Shown here in pieces: positions 46,964 through 55,385 of a DNA stretch of 64,000 bases. The notes under the pieces are model-generated. The model had not been told where the DNA came from and searched no databases. It saw only the letters and a list, made by a program, of their open reading frames with translations. This DNA comes from Streptomyces sp. HD (GTDB lineage: Bacteria; Actinomycetota; Actinomycetes; Streptomycetales; Streptomycetaceae), in the NCBI RefSeq assembly GCF_028369295.1, contig NZ_JAQMYP010000002.1, positions 278,943 through 342,942 of the forward strand. The letters run 5' to 3'. Position 1 is the stretch's first letter; every line of letters starts with the position of its first letter. Both the position numbers and the translations under genes were made by a program.

Positions 46964-47710
46964 ATGAATACGCTGCACGGCACCAGCACCAGCGCAGTGA
47001 TCACGCGTCTGCACGACGTGAACGGGGGCCGGGGTTCCGAGAAGTCCGGTGCCGTGAGCGGGCGGGGGTGCGCTCGCGGCACCGGGCGTCAGCACACCGC
47101 GTACATGACGGTGGTTGACGGTTTCACGGGGGAACCGCACGGGGGAGCCGCGTACAGGGAGGACTCGGGGGAGCGTCGTCGCTCGCTGTCGGAGGCGGAG
47201 TTCACCGCCTACGTCCAGGAGCGCCGCGCCTCCCTGTACGCAACCGCCTACCACCTGACCGGGGACCGCTTCGAGGCCGAGGACCTGCTGCAGAGCGCGC
47301 TGTTCTCGACGTACAAGGCCTGGGACCGGATCAGTGACAAGGCCGCAGTCGGGGGCTACCTGCGGCGGACGATGACGAACCTGCACATCAGCGCGTGGCG
47401 CCGCCGCAAGCTGAACGAGTACCCGACCGAGGAACTGCCGGAGACGCCCGGCGACACGGACGCGATGCGCGGCACCGAGCTGCGCGCGGTCCTGTGGCAG
47501 GCGCTGGCCCGGCTGCCCGAACTCCAGCGCACGATGCTGGTCCTGCGCTACTACGAGGGCCGCACCGACCCGGAGATCGCGGACATCCTCGACATCAGTG
47601 TCGGCACGGTGAAGTCCAGCATCTGGCGGTCACTCCGCCGGCTGCGCGAGGACGAGGTCCTCAGCTTCGGCCGTGACGAGGAGGACGCCTTCGGGGAGCT
47701 TGTCGCCTGA
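46964..47710 (+). CDS. sigQ: SigQ, SigE-family ECF sigma factor
   Basis: A 248-residue sigma factor with a 75-residue low-complexity N-terminus, region 2 (about 85-150; YATAYHLTGDRFEAEDLLQSALFSTYKAW) and region 4 (about 175-235; LPELQRTMLVLRYYEGRTDPEIADILDISVGTVKSSIWRSLRRL). Position and sequence match S. coelicolor SigQ, which opposes AfsQ1/Q2 in controlling antibiotic synthesis. ATG at 46964 follows a run of G residues; further starts within the N-terminal extension (for example ATG 47104) cannot be excluded. Confidence 0.9.
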   Translation: MNTLHGTSTSAVITRLHDVNGGRGSEKSGAVSGRGCARGTGRQHTAYMTVVDGFTGEPHGGAAYREDSGERRRSLSEAEFTAYVQERRASLYATAYHLTGDRFEAEDLLQSALFSTYKAWDRISDKAAVGGYLRRTMTNLHISAWRRRKLNEYPTEELPETPGDTDAMRGTELRAVLWQALARLPELQRTMLVLRYYEGRTDPEIADILDISVGTVKSSIWRSLRRLREDEVLSFGRDEEDAFGELVA

Positions 47711-47716
47711 AGGTTC

Positions 47717-47828
47717 GGGGGGACCGCGGGGGAGCGGTAACAAGTGGGGGGACCCACGGGGGCCGGGGGGCCAACGGGGGACCTGATGGGGGAATCGGGG
47801 GATGCTCACCCACGGGGGACGATGGGGG
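47717..47828 (+). repeat. G-tract cluster (quadruplex-prone) after sigQ
   Basis: Ten runs of five or six G occur within about 112 bases (the first at 47717-47722, the last at 47824-47828), spaced by 5-13 bases, all on the sigQ-sense strand. Several are embedded in ACGGGGGAC-like repeats. No conventional stem-loop terminator for sigQ was seen; this tract may serve instead. Confidence 0.7.
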
Positions 47829-47914
47829 AGCACAACGAGAGCGGGGCTGGAGGGCCGGGGGGTCCGTCCAGTCCCGTTCTTCGTGCGTTCCGGAGGGGTA
47901 CGGCCGCCCTGGGT

Positions 47915-48559
47915 TCAGGAGGCCGGCTGCGCCGTGTTCGCCGCCGGGCAGCGGCCCGCCGCGGCAGCGGTGAGGCGGCCCAGGGCCTCGTCGCGGTCAC
48001 AGGCGTGGGCGCCGAGGGCGGTCTGGCGGGCGATGATCGAGCGTTCCAGGCGCATCAGGCGCCAGCCGCGGCGCAACAGGAAGGGCACCGACTTGCGGCC
48101 CTCCTTCAGGTCGCGCAGGAACCGGCGGCGGAAGGTCTTCACCGGGCCGCGGCTCAGACAGAGCGCGTCGGCCAGTACGCCGAGATCACGGCAGCGGTTC
48201 ACGATCTCCGCCGCGAAGATGCCTTCCGCGATGAACAGGGGCGTACGGCCGATCTCGACGGCCTCCTCGCCGGTGCGGGCGCTGAGCGAGATGTCGTACA
48301 GCGGAACGCTCGTACGGCCCGTGCGGCACAGTTCCACGATCGCCGCGACGGCCGTGTCGGCGTCCCACGAGTCGGGGTGGTCCCAGTCGATGTCGGAGCT
48401 CCCGGGGACCTGCGGCAGCGTCGGGTCGTCGCCCTCTTTGTAGAAGTCGTCGAGCCGCAGTACCGGAAGACCGGAGCGGGCGGCGAGCAGGGACTTGCCG
48501 GAGCCGGAAGGGCCGCAGAGCAGCACGACTCGCGTCGGTATGGGCGGTTGGGAACTCAC
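47915..48559 (-). CDS. Uridine-kinase-like P-loop kinase
   Basis: A 214-residue P-loop NTPase: Walker A GPSGSGKSLLA, LRLDDFYKEGDDP and DIDWDHPDSWD typical of uridine kinases, then VPLYDIS, LFIAEGIFAAEI and the lid RRFLRDLKEGR. It should phosphorylate uridine or a related nucleoside, joining the salvage genes around it, but no regulon operator was found upstream. GTG at 48559 appears leaderless; the C-terminal tail is Ala-rich. Confidence 0.85.
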   Translation of the reverse strand: MSSQPPIPTRVVLLCGPSGSGKSLLAARSGLPVLRLDDFYKEGDDPTLPQVPGSSDIDWDHPDSWDADTAVAAIVELCRTGRTSVPLYDISLSARTGEEAVEIGRTPLFIAEGIFAAEIVNRCRDLGVLADALCLSRGPVKTFRRRFLRDLKEGRKSVPFLLRRGWRLMRLERSIIARQTALGAHACDRDEALGRLTAAAAGRCPAANTAQPAS

Positions 48560-48685
48560 GGGACACCAGTGTGAGGCATGGGCGGGCCGGGGAACGACCC
48601 GGCGTACCGCGTTTGCAGCGCGCGTCACACCTCGACTACATCCCGCGTTCCCCCGGCTACCCTGTGCCACGGGCGTAGTGCGGCA

Positions 48686-48727
48686 GAGAGCCGCGCTTCC
48701 CCGGGACGGCGGGGAAACGCGGCTCTC
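48686..48727 (-). terminator. Terminator of the aldolase-aldehyde dehydrogenase operon
   Basis: A 17-bp stem (48686-48702 with 48711-48727, one mismatch) and eight-base loop, 23 bases past the stop at 48750 on the leftward strand. Confidence 0.8.
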
Positions 48728-48749
48728 CGGTCCAGGTTGCCGTCGGGGC

Positions 48750-49658
48750 TCAGTACGAGGAGCCCGACGCGCCCAGCGAACCCGTCGGGTGCCAGACCGT
48801 CTTGGTCTCCAGGAACGCCGTCATGCGGTCGGTGCCGGGGGTGGCCGACCAGTCGGCGTCGTCCACAGGCTGTGGACGCAGGACGCGCTTGAGGTTGTCC
48901 GCCGCGGCGATCTCCAGCTCCTTCGCCAGTACGTCGTCGGCGCCCGCGAGGTCGATCGCGTTGACGTCCTGGTGGGCGGCGAGCGGCGTCGCGATCTCCG
49001 CCGTACGGCCGGACAGGACGTTGACCACGCCGCCGGGCAGGTCGGAGGTGGCCAGTACCTCGCCCAGGGAGAGGGCGGGCAGCGGGGACTTCTCCGACGC
49101 CACCACGATCGCCGTGTTGCCCGTGGCGATCACCGGGGCGACGACCGAGACCAGGCCCAGGAACGACGACTCCTGCGGGGCCAGCACGGCCACCACGCCG
49201 GTCGGTTCGGGGGAGGAGATGTTGAAGTACGGGCCGGCCACCGGGTTGCCGCCGCCCACGACCTGGGCGATCTTGTCCGTCCAGCCCGCGTACCAGACCC
49301 AGCGGTCGATCGCCGCGTCGACCTGCGCCGCCGCCTTCGACTTCGACAGGCCCTCGGCGTCGGAGACCTCACGGACGTACTGCTCGCGGCGGCCCTCCAG
49401 CATCTCGGCGATGCGGTAGAGGATCTGGCCCCGGTTGTACGCCGTGGCACCGGACCAGCCGCCGAACGCCTTGCGCGCGGCGACCACGGCGTCACGGGCG
49501 TCCTTGCGGGAGGACAGCGGGACGTTCGCCAGCCAGTTGCCCTTCGAGTCGGTCACTTCGTACACCCGGCCGCTTTCGGAACGAGGGAACTTCCCGCCGA
49601 CGTACAGCTTGTAGGTCTTGAAGACGCTCAGGCGCTGCTGCTCGGACTTGTCAGACAT
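48750..49658 (-). CDS. Truncated, non-catalytic aldehyde dehydrogenase-like subunit
   Basis: A 302-residue protein aligning with the NAD-binding half of aldehyde dehydrogenases (YKLYVGGKF, AFGGWSGATAYNRGQILYRIAE, GVVAVLAPQESSFLGLV, SDLPGGVVNVLSG). It ends before the catalytic Glu and Cys region; the FTGS-type motif is changed to AIDLAG and no E-L-G-G or active Cys is present. The codon pattern and coupling look functional, not decayed: its ATG overlaps the end of the catalytic dehydrogenase gene by eight bases. It resembles the second, truncated domain of ALDH16 and may be a structural partner. Confidence 0.85.
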   Translation of the reverse strand: MSDKSEQQRLSVFKTYKLYVGGKFPRSESGRVYEVTDSKGNWLANVPLSSRKDARDAVVAARKAFGGWSGATAYNRGQILYRIAEMLEGRREQYVREVSDAEGLSKSKAAAQVDAAIDRWVWYAGWTDKIAQVVGGGNPVAGPYFNISSPEPTGVVAVLAPQESSFLGLVSVVAPVIATGNTAIVVASEKSPLPALSLGEVLATSDLPGGVVNVLSGRTAEIATPLAAHQDVNAIDLAGADDVLAKELEIAAADNLKRVLRPQPVDDADWSATPGTDRMTAFLETKTVWHPTGSLGASGSSY

Positions 49659-51102
49659 CGAGGTACGCCTCCAGGCCGTGGCGGCCGCCCTCGCGGCCGA
49701 AGCCCGACTCCTTGTAGCCGCCGAACGGCGAGGTCGGGTCGAACTTGTTGAACGTGTTGGACCAGACGACGCCCGCACGGAGCTTGTTCGCCACCGCCAG
49801 GATGCGCGAGCCCTTCTCCGTCCAGATGCCCGCCGACAGGCCGTACGGCGTGTTGTTCGCCTTGGCCACCGCCTCGTCCGGGGTACGGAAGGTCAGGACC
49901 GACAGCACCGGGCCGAAGATCTCGTCGCGGGCGATCCGGTGCGCCTGGGTGACGTTCGTGAAGAGCGTCGGGGCGAACCAGTAGCCGGACGAGGGGAGCT
50001 CGCAGGCCGGGGACCAGCGCTCGGCGCCCTCCGCCTCGCCCTGCTCGACGAGCGAGGTGATGCGGGAGAGCTGCTCCTCGGAGTTGATCGCGCCGATGTC
50101 CGTGTTCTTGTCCAGCGGGTCGCCGAGGCGGAGCGTGGAGAGCCTGCGCTTGAGGGAGTCCAGCAGCTCGTCCTGGATCGACTCCTGGACCAGCAGACGG
50201 CTGCCCGCGCAGCAGACCTGGCCCTGGTTGAAGAAGATCCCGTTGACGATCCCCTCCACCGCCTGGTCGATCGGGGCGTCGTCGAAGACGATGTTGGCGC
50301 CCTTGCCGCCCAGCTCCAGGGTGAGCTTCTTGCGGGTGCCGGCGACGGTCCGGGCGATCTCCTTGCCGACCGCGGTGGAGCCGGTGAAGGCGACCTTGTT
50401 CACGTCCGGGTGCGCGACGACCGCGGCGCCCGCGTCGCCGTATCCCGGAAGGATGTTGACGACGCCCTTGGGCAGGCCCGCCTGGCGGCAGATGTCCGCG
50501 AAGAAGAGCGCGGAGAGGGGTGTCGTCTCGGCGGGCTTCAGGACGACCGTGTTGCCGGTCGCGAGCGCCGGGGCGATCTTCCACGCCAGCATCAGCAGCG
50601 GGAAGTTCCAGGGGATGACCTGGCCGGCCACACCGAGGGGCCTGGGGTCGGCGCCGAAGCCGGCGTGGCCGAGCTTGTCGGCCCAGCCCGCGTAGTAGAA
50701 GAAGTGCGCGGCGACCAGGGGGAGGTCCGCGTCACGGGTCTCCTTGATCGGCTTGCCGTTGTCCAGGGTCTCCAGGACGGCGAGCTCGCGGGCCCGCTCC
50801 TGGATGATCCGGGCGATGCGGAACAGGTACTTCGCGCGCTCCGTGCCGGGCAGCGCCGACCACTTCTCGAAGGCCTTGCGGGCGGCCTTGACCGCGCGGT
50901 CCACGTCCGCCTCGCCCGCCTGGGCGATCTCGGAGAGGACCTCCTCGGACGACGGCGAGACGGTCTTGAAGACCTTGCCGTCGGCCGCCTCCGTGAACTC
51001 GCCGTCGATGAACAGGCCGTACGACGGCGCGATGTCGACGATCGCGCGCGACTCGGGGGCCGGTGCGTATTCGAATACCGAAGACAGGTTTTCCATGGTC
51101 AT
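49651..51102 (-). CDS. Aldehyde dehydrogenase (catalytic), aldolase operon
   Basis: A 483-residue NAD(P)-dependent aldehyde dehydrogenase: VIPWNFPLLMLAWK, KPAETTPLSAL, FTGSTAVGK, catalytic Glu in LELGGKGANIVF and nucleophile Cys in FNQGQVCCAGSR. It begins five bases after the deoxyribose-phosphate aldolase stop, so it probably oxidises the acetaldehyde that the aldolase releases to acetate. It is followed, with overlap, by a non-catalytic partner. Confidence 0.92.
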   Translation of the reverse strand: MTMENLSSVFEYAPAPESRAIVDIAPSYGLFIDGEFTEAADGKVFKTVSPSSEEVLSEIAQAGEADVDRAVKAARKAFEKWSALPGTERAKYLFRIARIIQERARELAVLETLDNGKPIKETRDADLPLVAAHFFYYAGWADKLGHAGFGADPRPLGVAGQVIPWNFPLLMLAWKIAPALATGNTVVLKPAETTPLSALFFADICRQAGLPKGVVNILPGYGDAGAAVVAHPDVNKVAFTGSTAVGKEIARTVAGTRKKLTLELGGKGANIVFDDAPIDQAVEGIVNGIFFNQGQVCCAGSRLLVQESIQDELLDSLKRRLSTLRLGDPLDKNTDIGAINSEEQLSRITSLVEQGEAEGAERWSPACELPSSGYWFAPTLFTNVTQAHRIARDEIFGPVLSVLTFRTPDEAVAKANNTPYGLSAGIWTEKGSRILAVANKLRAGVVWSNTFNKFDPTSPFGGYKESGFGREGGRHGLEAYLDV

Positions 51103-51107
51103 GGGTC

Positions 51108-52067
51108 TCAGTCCACCGTCACGTAGTCGGGGCCGGAGTAGCGGCCGGTGGCCAGCTTCTGACGCTGCATCAGCAGGTCGTTCAGCAGCGAGGAGGCGCC
51201 GAAGCGGAACCAGTGGTTGTCCAGCCAGTCCTGGCCGGCGGTCTCGTTGACCAGCACGAGGAACTTGATGGCGTCCTTGGTCGTCCGGATCCCGCCGGCC
51301 GGCTTCACGCCGACCTGGATGCCGGTCTGGGCACGGAAGTCCCGCACCGCTTCCAGCATAAGGAGCGTGTTCGCGGGGGTGGCGTTCACGGCGACCTTGC
51401 CGGTGGACGTCTTGATGAAGTCGGCGCCCGCCAGCATGCCGAGCCAGCTCGCGCGGCGGATGTTGTCGTACGTCGACAGCTCGCCGGTCTCGAAGATGAC
51501 CTTGAGGCGGGCCGCCCCGCAGGTCTCCTTCACGGCGACGATCTCGTCGTACACCTTCATGTAGTCGCCCGCGAGGAACGCCCCGCGGTCGATGACCATG
51601 TCGACCTCGTCCGTGCCGGCCGAGACGGCGTCGCGCACGTCGGCCAGCTTCACACCGAGGGCGGCGCGCCCGGCCGGGAACGCGGTGGCCACGGAGGCGA
51701 CCTTCACGCCGGACCCGGCGACGGCCTCCTTCGCGGTGGCCACCATGTCGGGATAGACGCAGACGGCCGCGGTCGCCGGGGTCGTGCGGTCGGTCGGGTC
51801 GGGGTGGACCGCCTTGGCGCCGAGCGCCCGGACCTTGCCCGGGGTGTCCGCGCCTTCCAGCGTCGTCAGGTCGACCATCGAGATGGCGAGGTCGATGGCG
51901 TACGCCTTGGCGGTCGTCTTGATGGAACGGGTACCGAGGGACGCGGCCCGCGCCTCCAGGCCGACCGCGTCGACACCGGGCAGCCCGTGGAGGAAGCGGC
52001 GCAGCGTGCTGTCGGACGCGGTGACGTCCGCGAGTGCGTGAGCTGCGGCAGATGCATTGGTGGGCAT
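51108..52067 (-). CDS. deoC: Deoxyribose-phosphate aldolase
   Basis: A 319-residue class I aldolase (longer than the 250-residue E. coli enzyme, with an N-terminal extension): VCVYPDMV, EVDMVIDRGAFLAGD, KVIFETGEL, the Schiff-base Lys in GADFIKTSTGK and VGVKPAGGIRT. It splits 2-deoxyribose-5-phosphate into acetaldehyde and glyceraldehyde-3-phosphate, the last step of deoxynucleoside breakdown. It is first in an operon with the two dehydrogenase genes, 20 bases after a regulon operator. Confidence 0.94.
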   Translation of the reverse strand: MPTNASAAAHALADVTASDSTLRRFLHGLPGVDAVGLEARAASLGTRSIKTTAKAYAIDLAISMVDLTTLEGADTPGKVRALGAKAVHPDPTDRTTPATAAVCVYPDMVATAKEAVAGSGVKVASVATAFPAGRAALGVKLADVRDAVSAGTDEVDMVIDRGAFLAGDYMKVYDEIVAVKETCGAARLKVIFETGELSTYDNIRRASWLGMLAGADFIKTSTGKVAVNATPANTLLMLEAVRDFRAQTGIQVGVKPAGGIRTTKDAIKFLVLVNETAGQDWLDNHWFRFGASSLLNDLLMQRQKLATGRYSGPDYVTVD

Positions 52068-52087
52068 GGTCACCAGACGAGCATATC

Positions 52088-52099
52088 TACGCGCGTAGC
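52088..52099. promoter_or_regulatory. Nucleoside-regulon operator of the deoC operon (CTACGCGCGTAG)
   Basis: Perfect palindrome; on the leftward strand it runs into TAGATA, a likely -10 hexamer, so bound repressor would block polymerase. Confidence 0.88.
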
Positions 52100-52174
52100 G
52101 GCTGTACACCCCGAGGGCACGTCTCTCTACCCGGGAGAGACGGTTCTCGCAGCGCCGGGGGCTGCCACGCCCTC

Positions 52175-52240
52175 AAGGGGCGCGGGGCTGTATCGATATG
52201 CGGCTCCGCCGCGTGGGCGCGACCAGCCACGGACAACCCG
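52175..52240. repeat. Streptomyces interspersed intergenic repeat, copy 3 (variant)
   Basis: Begins AAGGGGCGCGGGGCTG and ends GCGACCAGCCACGGACAACC; carries the same short insert (GGCTCCGCCGC) as the copy at 25531-25592, in opposite orientation. Confidence 0.65.
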
Positions 52241-52319
52241 CACTCGCGCACCATGCGAACCCCCCGCGGCGCACAGGCGGTCGGCCGGGCCGCCGCAGGC
52301 GTACGGCAGAATCGAGCCC

Positions 52320-53021
52320 ATGACCACCCCGGAGCAGCAGCCCCCCACCCCGGACCCCGCCCTGAAGGACCGGGTCTACCGCTCGCACATGGGCATCGCG
52401 GGCGGCGTCCTGATGCTGGCCATCGCGCTCTGGCTCGGCATCGACGCGCTGATCCGGGGCGAAGGCCGCACGCAGTGGCTGGCCCTCGCCGCACTGATCC
52501 TCATCGTGCCGCTGGTCTCCGCGTTCACCCTGCGCCCCGCCGTCTACGCCAACGACGACCGGCTGCGCATCCGCAACCCGCTCCGGGTGATCGTGCTGCC
52601 CTGGGGGCAGATCGCCGCGCTGCGGTCCGGTTACTCCAACGAGGTCGTCGACAACGCCGGCACCAAGTTCCAGCTCTGGGCGGTCCCGGTCTCGCTGCGG
52701 GCCCGCAAGAGGGCGGCGCGCCGGTTGGCCCGGGCGGCCGCCGAGCGGAACACTCCCGCGCGGGGCGACCGGGGAGGTCGTGGAGGCGGGGGCACGGGGC
52801 TCGGAGAGTTCGGGTTCGACGCGCCCGGGACGGACACGGACGCGCATGGTCTGGTGCGGTCCGACGCCGACCAGGTCATGGCCGACCTGCGGGAACTGCT
52901 GGAGCACCGGGGGGACGCGGAGTCCGCTCAGGGTGAGGTGACCGTGCGGTGGGCCTATGAGGTGATCGGGCCGGTCGTCGCCGGGTTTGTGTTGCTGCTG
53001 ATCTTGCTCGCCGTGTCCTGA
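52320..53021 (+). CDS. PH-domain membrane protein (bPH2 type)
   Basis: A 233-residue protein with two N-terminal transmembrane segments (about 24-70), a small bacterial PH domain (about 72-130; YANDDRLRIRNPLRVIVLPWGQIAALR), a Gly/Arg-rich linker and a C-terminal transmembrane segment (about 210-231). The family is uncharacterised. ATG at 52320 is probably leaderless. The 3' end spawns a short tandem repeat. Confidence 0.82.
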   Translation: MTTPEQQPPTPDPALKDRVYRSHMGIAGGVLMLAIALWLGIDALIRGEGRTQWLALAALILIVPLVSAFTLRPAVYANDDRLRIRNPLRVIVLPWGQIAALRSGYSNEVVDNAGTKFQLWAVPVSLRARKRAARRLARAAAERNTPARGDRGGRGGGGTGLGEFGFDAPGTDTDAHGLVRSDADQVMADLRELLEHRGDAESAQGEVTVRWAYEVIGPVVAGFVLLLILLAVS

Positions 53022-53026
53022 GGCCC

Positions 53027-53106
53027 GCCTCGCCATGGTCCAGGACCCCGCCTCGCCATGGTCCAGGACCCCTGCCTCGCCATGCTCTAAGACGGGCCTC
53101 GCCATG
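53027..53106. repeat. Tandem 23-bp repeat after the PH-domain gene
   Basis: GCCTCGCCATG occurs at 53027, 53050, 53074 and 53096 (spacing 23, 24 and 22). GTCCTGAG at the gene's stop codon recurs at the end of the array (53106-53113), as if the tail of the gene was copied. Confidence 0.8.
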
Positions 53107-53165
53107 TCCTGAGACCCGCGGGTGCGTGGAGCAACCACGTGCGTGATCCGCTCGTCTGGCAAGCG

Positions 53166-54869
53166 ATGACTACGAATCTTCAGCAACCCCGCTCGCTGCC
53201 CGCCTCCGCGATCCCCGACGGCTGTCTCCCCTGGGACGGTGAGCAGGCCCGGCGCTGGAGCGGTGCCCTGCCGCCCCGCTGGGTGCCGGTGCGGTTGCGT
53301 CCGGCCGCTGTGGTGGCCCTCGTGCCGGCCGCCGGTGCGCTGGCCGGAGGGCTGGCGCTGTCCGGTGGGGTGCGGGGGTGGGTGGCCGCGGGTGTCGCCC
53401 TGCAGCTCCTCTGGGCGGTGGTACGACCCGAGGCCGTGCCGGTGGCGGCGCCCGCGCTGGTCGTGGTCGTGCTGGTTCAGGGGGACGCCCTGGCCTGGGC
53501 GGTGCGGGCGGCTGTCGTGGCCGGCCTCGTTGTGTTGTGGGTGGCCGCCGTACTGCGGCTCGTCGCGAGGAGGCGACAGCGGGAGGCGGCCCGGGCTGCC
53601 GCCGGGGGCGTGACCGGCGCCCTGCCGGACGGCGGTGCGCGACTTGGGCGCGGGAAGTTCCTTGTCTGGGTCGGGGCCGTACCGCTCGTGGCCGGTGCCG
53701 TGCTGGTCGGCTCCGGAGGTTGGGAGCTCGCCGACGACCGGCAGGCCGCCTCTGCTGTCGGCTGGTTCGTCGCCGGGCTCGGCGTCACCGTGCTGCTGTC
53801 CGCCGCGCTCGGGCGGGGGCGGGCGGCGGGGCTGCGCCGGGAGCCTGTGCCGGTGCTGCGGGTGCTGATGCGGGTGAACAAGGACATCGATACCGAGGTG
53901 TACGCCGCTGATGACCTGGAGGCGGTGCGGCCGCTGTTCATTGTCGCCACGTCGGTGCTTGACGAGGACGAGGGCGAGGGCGAGAAGGGGAGCGAGGACG
54001 GCGAGGGTGAGGCCGAGGGCAGTGGTGAGGACTGCGACGAGGGCGGTGACGAGGGCGGTGACGAGGAGATGCAGGAACTCCTCGACCGGCTCGACCACGA
54101 CCAGGCCGGACCCCTGCGGGAAGCCGTCCTGTACGGGCTGCCCTACGACGGCGCCGAGGTGCAGCTCCTCATCGCCGCGGGGGAGCTGGACGAGTCGCCG
54201 GTCGTGGAGCGGTCCTCGGGGCCCGTACGGCCGTTGACCGAGGGGGCCGTACGGCGTCGGATCGCCGGTGAGAAGCGTGCGGTGGCGGACGAGGCTCGGC
54301 GGCGGGAGGCCGTCGAGGATCTCGCCGGGCGGCTGCGTGGGCAGGGAGCCGTGGAGGTACGGCGGTGGCGGGCCGGGTGGTCCGACTGGCTCACGGTGGC
54401 GTTGGGGGTGGGATGGGTGCTGGTCCTCTTCGTGAGCGAGAGCGGGCTCTGGCGGTACGTCTTCGGCGCGTTGCTCGGGTTCGCCGTCGCCGCGATGGTG
54501 CCGCGCCGGCTCGCCTGGCAGGTCACCGCCGACCGTGAGGGGCTGTGGTTCAACGGGCTGGGCGGGCCGCGTCAGCTCGTGTGGGACGACGTGCGGGCCG
54601 TCGAGTGCAAGGGCGCCGAGCTGAGGATCGGCAGCCGGGGGAGTCTCCTCGGCGCGTGGTCGGTGAGCACCCTCCGCTGGCGTCGGCTGGAGCGGAAACT
54701 GGGCCTCGTCCACCCCTACGACCGAGTCGCCACCGAGATCACGGCGATGTGGCAGGACCCCGCCGCCCGGCCGGCCGGGGTGAGCGACGAGCGGCAGCGC
54801 GGGCGCGCGCTGTGGCCGCTCGCGGTGCTCGTGGGGTTGGGGTGGGTGGCGGTGATGGTGTGGGGCTGA
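53166..54869 (+). CDS. Large membrane protein with acidic repeat and C-terminal PH-like domain
   Basis: A 567-residue protein: five or six hydrophobic segments in the first 220 residues, a strongly acidic Glu/Asp/Gly stretch (about 265-300; EDEGEGEKGSEDGEGEAE), a charged cytoplasmic region, two more transmembrane segments (about 410-450) and a PH-like tail (QVTADREGLWFNGLGGPR). No enzyme motif is seen. ATG 53166 is favoured over GTG 53139. Similarity of the tail to the upstream PH-domain gene suggests a related function. Confidence 0.78.
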   Translation: MTTNLQQPRSLPASAIPDGCLPWDGEQARRWSGALPPRWVPVRLRPAAVVALVPAAGALAGGLALSGGVRGWVAAGVALQLLWAVVRPEAVPVAAPALVVVVLVQGDALAWAVRAAVVAGLVVLWVAAVLRLVARRRQREAARAAAGGVTGALPDGGARLGRGKFLVWVGAVPLVAGAVLVGSGGWELADDRQAASAVGWFVAGLGVTVLLSAALGRGRAAGLRREPVPVLRVLMRVNKDIDTEVYAADDLEAVRPLFIVATSVLDEDEGEGEKGSEDGEGEAEGSGEDCDEGGDEGGDEEMQELLDRLDHDQAGPLREAVLYGLPYDGAEVQLLIAAGELDESPVVERSSGPVRPLTEGAVRRRIAGEKRAVADEARRREAVEDLAGRLRGQGAVEVRRWRAGWSDWLTVALGVGWVLVLFVSESGLWRYVFGALLGFAVAAMVPRRLAWQVTADREGLWFNGLGGPRQLVWDDVRAVECKGAELRIGSRGSLLGAWSVSTLRWRRLERKLGLVHPYDRVATEITAMWQDPAARPAGVSDERQRGRALWPLAVLVGLGWVAVMVWG

Positions 54870-54963
54870 ACGGCCGGCCGGGGTGTGTCGGGGCCGGCTG
54901 ACCGCCCACTGGTGTCTCCGCTAGCCCTGGAGCATCGATCGCACGACCGGTCCCTGTGGCGGC

Positions 54964-55385
54964 GCACCTTGCCCTGCACCGGCCCGCCCCGCTGATTCAC
55001 GGCGCGCTGGGCCACACCAGCGCCATGTACGCGCTGCAGTACGCCGAGCCGGCTACCGCCGCGGTGAGGGTCAGGGTGCGGTAGCGGCTGGAGGCGTGGG
55101 AGAGGCACCTTGCCCTGCACCGGCCCGCTCCGCTGATTCACGGCGCGCTGGGCCACACCAGCGCCATGTACGCGCTGCAGTACGCCGAGCCGGCCACGGC
55201 CGCGGTGAGGGTCAGGGTGCGGTAGCGGCTGGAGGCGTGGGAGAGGCACCTTGCCCTGCACCGGCCCGCTCCGCTGATTCACGGCGCGCTGGGCCACACC
55301 AGCGTCATGTACGCGCTGCAGTACGCCGAGCCGGCCACGGCCGCGGTGAGGGTCAGGGTGCGGTAGCGGCTGGAGGCGTGGGAGA
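54964..55385. repeat. Three 141-bp tandem copies of a gene's 3' end
   Basis: Near-identical units start at 54964, 55105 and 55246 (period exactly 141). Each contains the last 32 or so codons and stop of the leftward mannosyltransferase gene plus about 35 bases beyond the stop; only the copy at 55246-55385 is joined to the gene. The copies differ at a few bases, for example GCCCCGCTG versus GCTCCGCTG. The 54870-54963 gap holds nothing recognisable. Confidence 0.92.

Noticed and set aside
47744..48574. A rightward frame starting in the G tracts and running antisense to the uridine-kinase-like gene
   Set aside because: It lacks motifs, its N-terminus is only a product of repeated G runs, and most of it opposes a well-supported kinase.
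54964..55385. Possible CRISPR array
   Set aside because: There are only three long contiguous units without variable spacers and no cas genes; it is a simple tandem duplication.
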